Source: UBA2144 sp043819035
Lineage (GTDB): Bacteria; Patescibacteriota; Gracilibacteria; Peribacterales; Peribacteraceae
Reading direction: 5' to 3'
Assembly (NCBI GenBank): GCA_043819035.1
Contig: JBDRFD010000036.1
Coordinates: 1-20,195 of the forward strand
DNA length: 20,195 bases
Position numbers and translations under genes: made by a program. A model generated the notes under the pieces. It ran no database searches, was not told the DNA's origin, and was given only the letters and a program-made list of their open reading frames with translations. This document shows positions 20,062-20,195 of the stretch, one piece after another (the first letter of the stretch is position 1; every line of letters begins with the position of its first letter).

Positions 20062-20195
20062 ATGTTTACACCATCACTTCTCTCACGAGACACTTCTTTC
20101 CTTCTCAAGTGCGCGCTTTCGTGCTTTGCACTTGGTTTCTTCTTCATTGGAGTTTCGCACGCCAGTGCGGCAACCTATTACTGGGTTGGAAGCGT
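20062..20195 (+). CDS. N-terminus of a secreted surface protein (partial)
   Basis: The first 44 codons are present and the gene runs off the window. Residues 1-36 look like a signal peptide: a polar start with arginine and lysine, a hydrophobic core (FALGFFFIGV) and a likely cleavage site after SHASA. The mature part begins ATYYWVGS. From memory, this opening is common at the start of large secreted or surface proteins of CPR bacteria, where it often continues into Gly/Asn/Trp-rich repeats; that is recollection, not a search. The ATG follows CCCTCCCTGCA with no Shine-Dalgarno motif. Confidence 0.7.
   Translation, partial: MFTPSLLSRDTSFLLKCALSCFALGFFFIGVSHASAATYYWVGS

Noticed and set aside
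1..20195. Alternative genetic code (UGA as glycine)
   Set aside because: TGA terminates glyQS, ychF and the prsW-like gene exactly where the families end, and conserved genes contain no in-frame TGA.

Overview
The window looks like a chromosome segment of a Patescibacteria/CPR bacterium, plausibly from the Peregrinibacteria/Peribacteria side. That is inferred from gene content, not from a 16S gene. The pointers are an alpha2-type glycyl-tRNA synthetase, a large B12-dependent ribonucleotide reductase, an orphan TraD/VirB4-like membrane ATPase, an SLH-domain sortase, an RNHCP zinc protein and a secreted protein whose mature part begins ATYYWVGS. TGA is used as a stop (glyQS, ychF, prsW), so the UGA=Gly code of Gracilibacteria does not apply. 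No tRNA, rRNA, CRISPR array or transposase was recognised.

Layout. 1-398 is gene-free repeat DNA. 399-2054 (-) is a PrsW-type intramembrane protease, divergent from glyQS (2340-3734, +). Then come rpsB and tsf (4152-5710) behind a good promoter and a long structured leader, an orphan receiver-domain protein (5886-6272) and a TraD/VirB4-like ATPase (6525-9002). 9301-11187 holds four tandem paralogous small genes (called A to D here) with their own promoters and terminators. They converge on an SLH-sortase gene (11286-12569, -). ychF and an RNHCP gene form a coupled pair (12820-14210). After a 530-base spacer come a small acidic unknown gene (14742-15146, -) and nrdJ (15299-18694, -), which has a tandem pair of NrdR boxes upstream. 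A flavin reductase (19072-19746, +) and the first 44 codons of a secreted protein (from 20062) close the window.

How it fits together. Two themes are interleaved: core information and nucleotide functions (glyQS, rpsB, tsf, ychF, nrdJ) and an envelope theme (PrsW protease, membrane ATPase, four small exported or anchored proteins, S-layer-type sortase, edge secreted protein). The most novel-looking item is the four-gene paralog array: a gapless 33-residue hydrophobic head, a divergent middle and a C-terminal C-x10-C block.

Two window-wide properties stand out. First, nearly every intergenic gap carries an imperfect nested inverted repeat built from short reiterated words, with different words at different loci. 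Second, none of the 17 assigned start codons has a recognisable Shine-Dalgarno sequence. Several -10 boxes lie only 6-15 bases before the ATG, which suggests leaderless mRNAs, and others are preceded by pyrimidine-only tracts.
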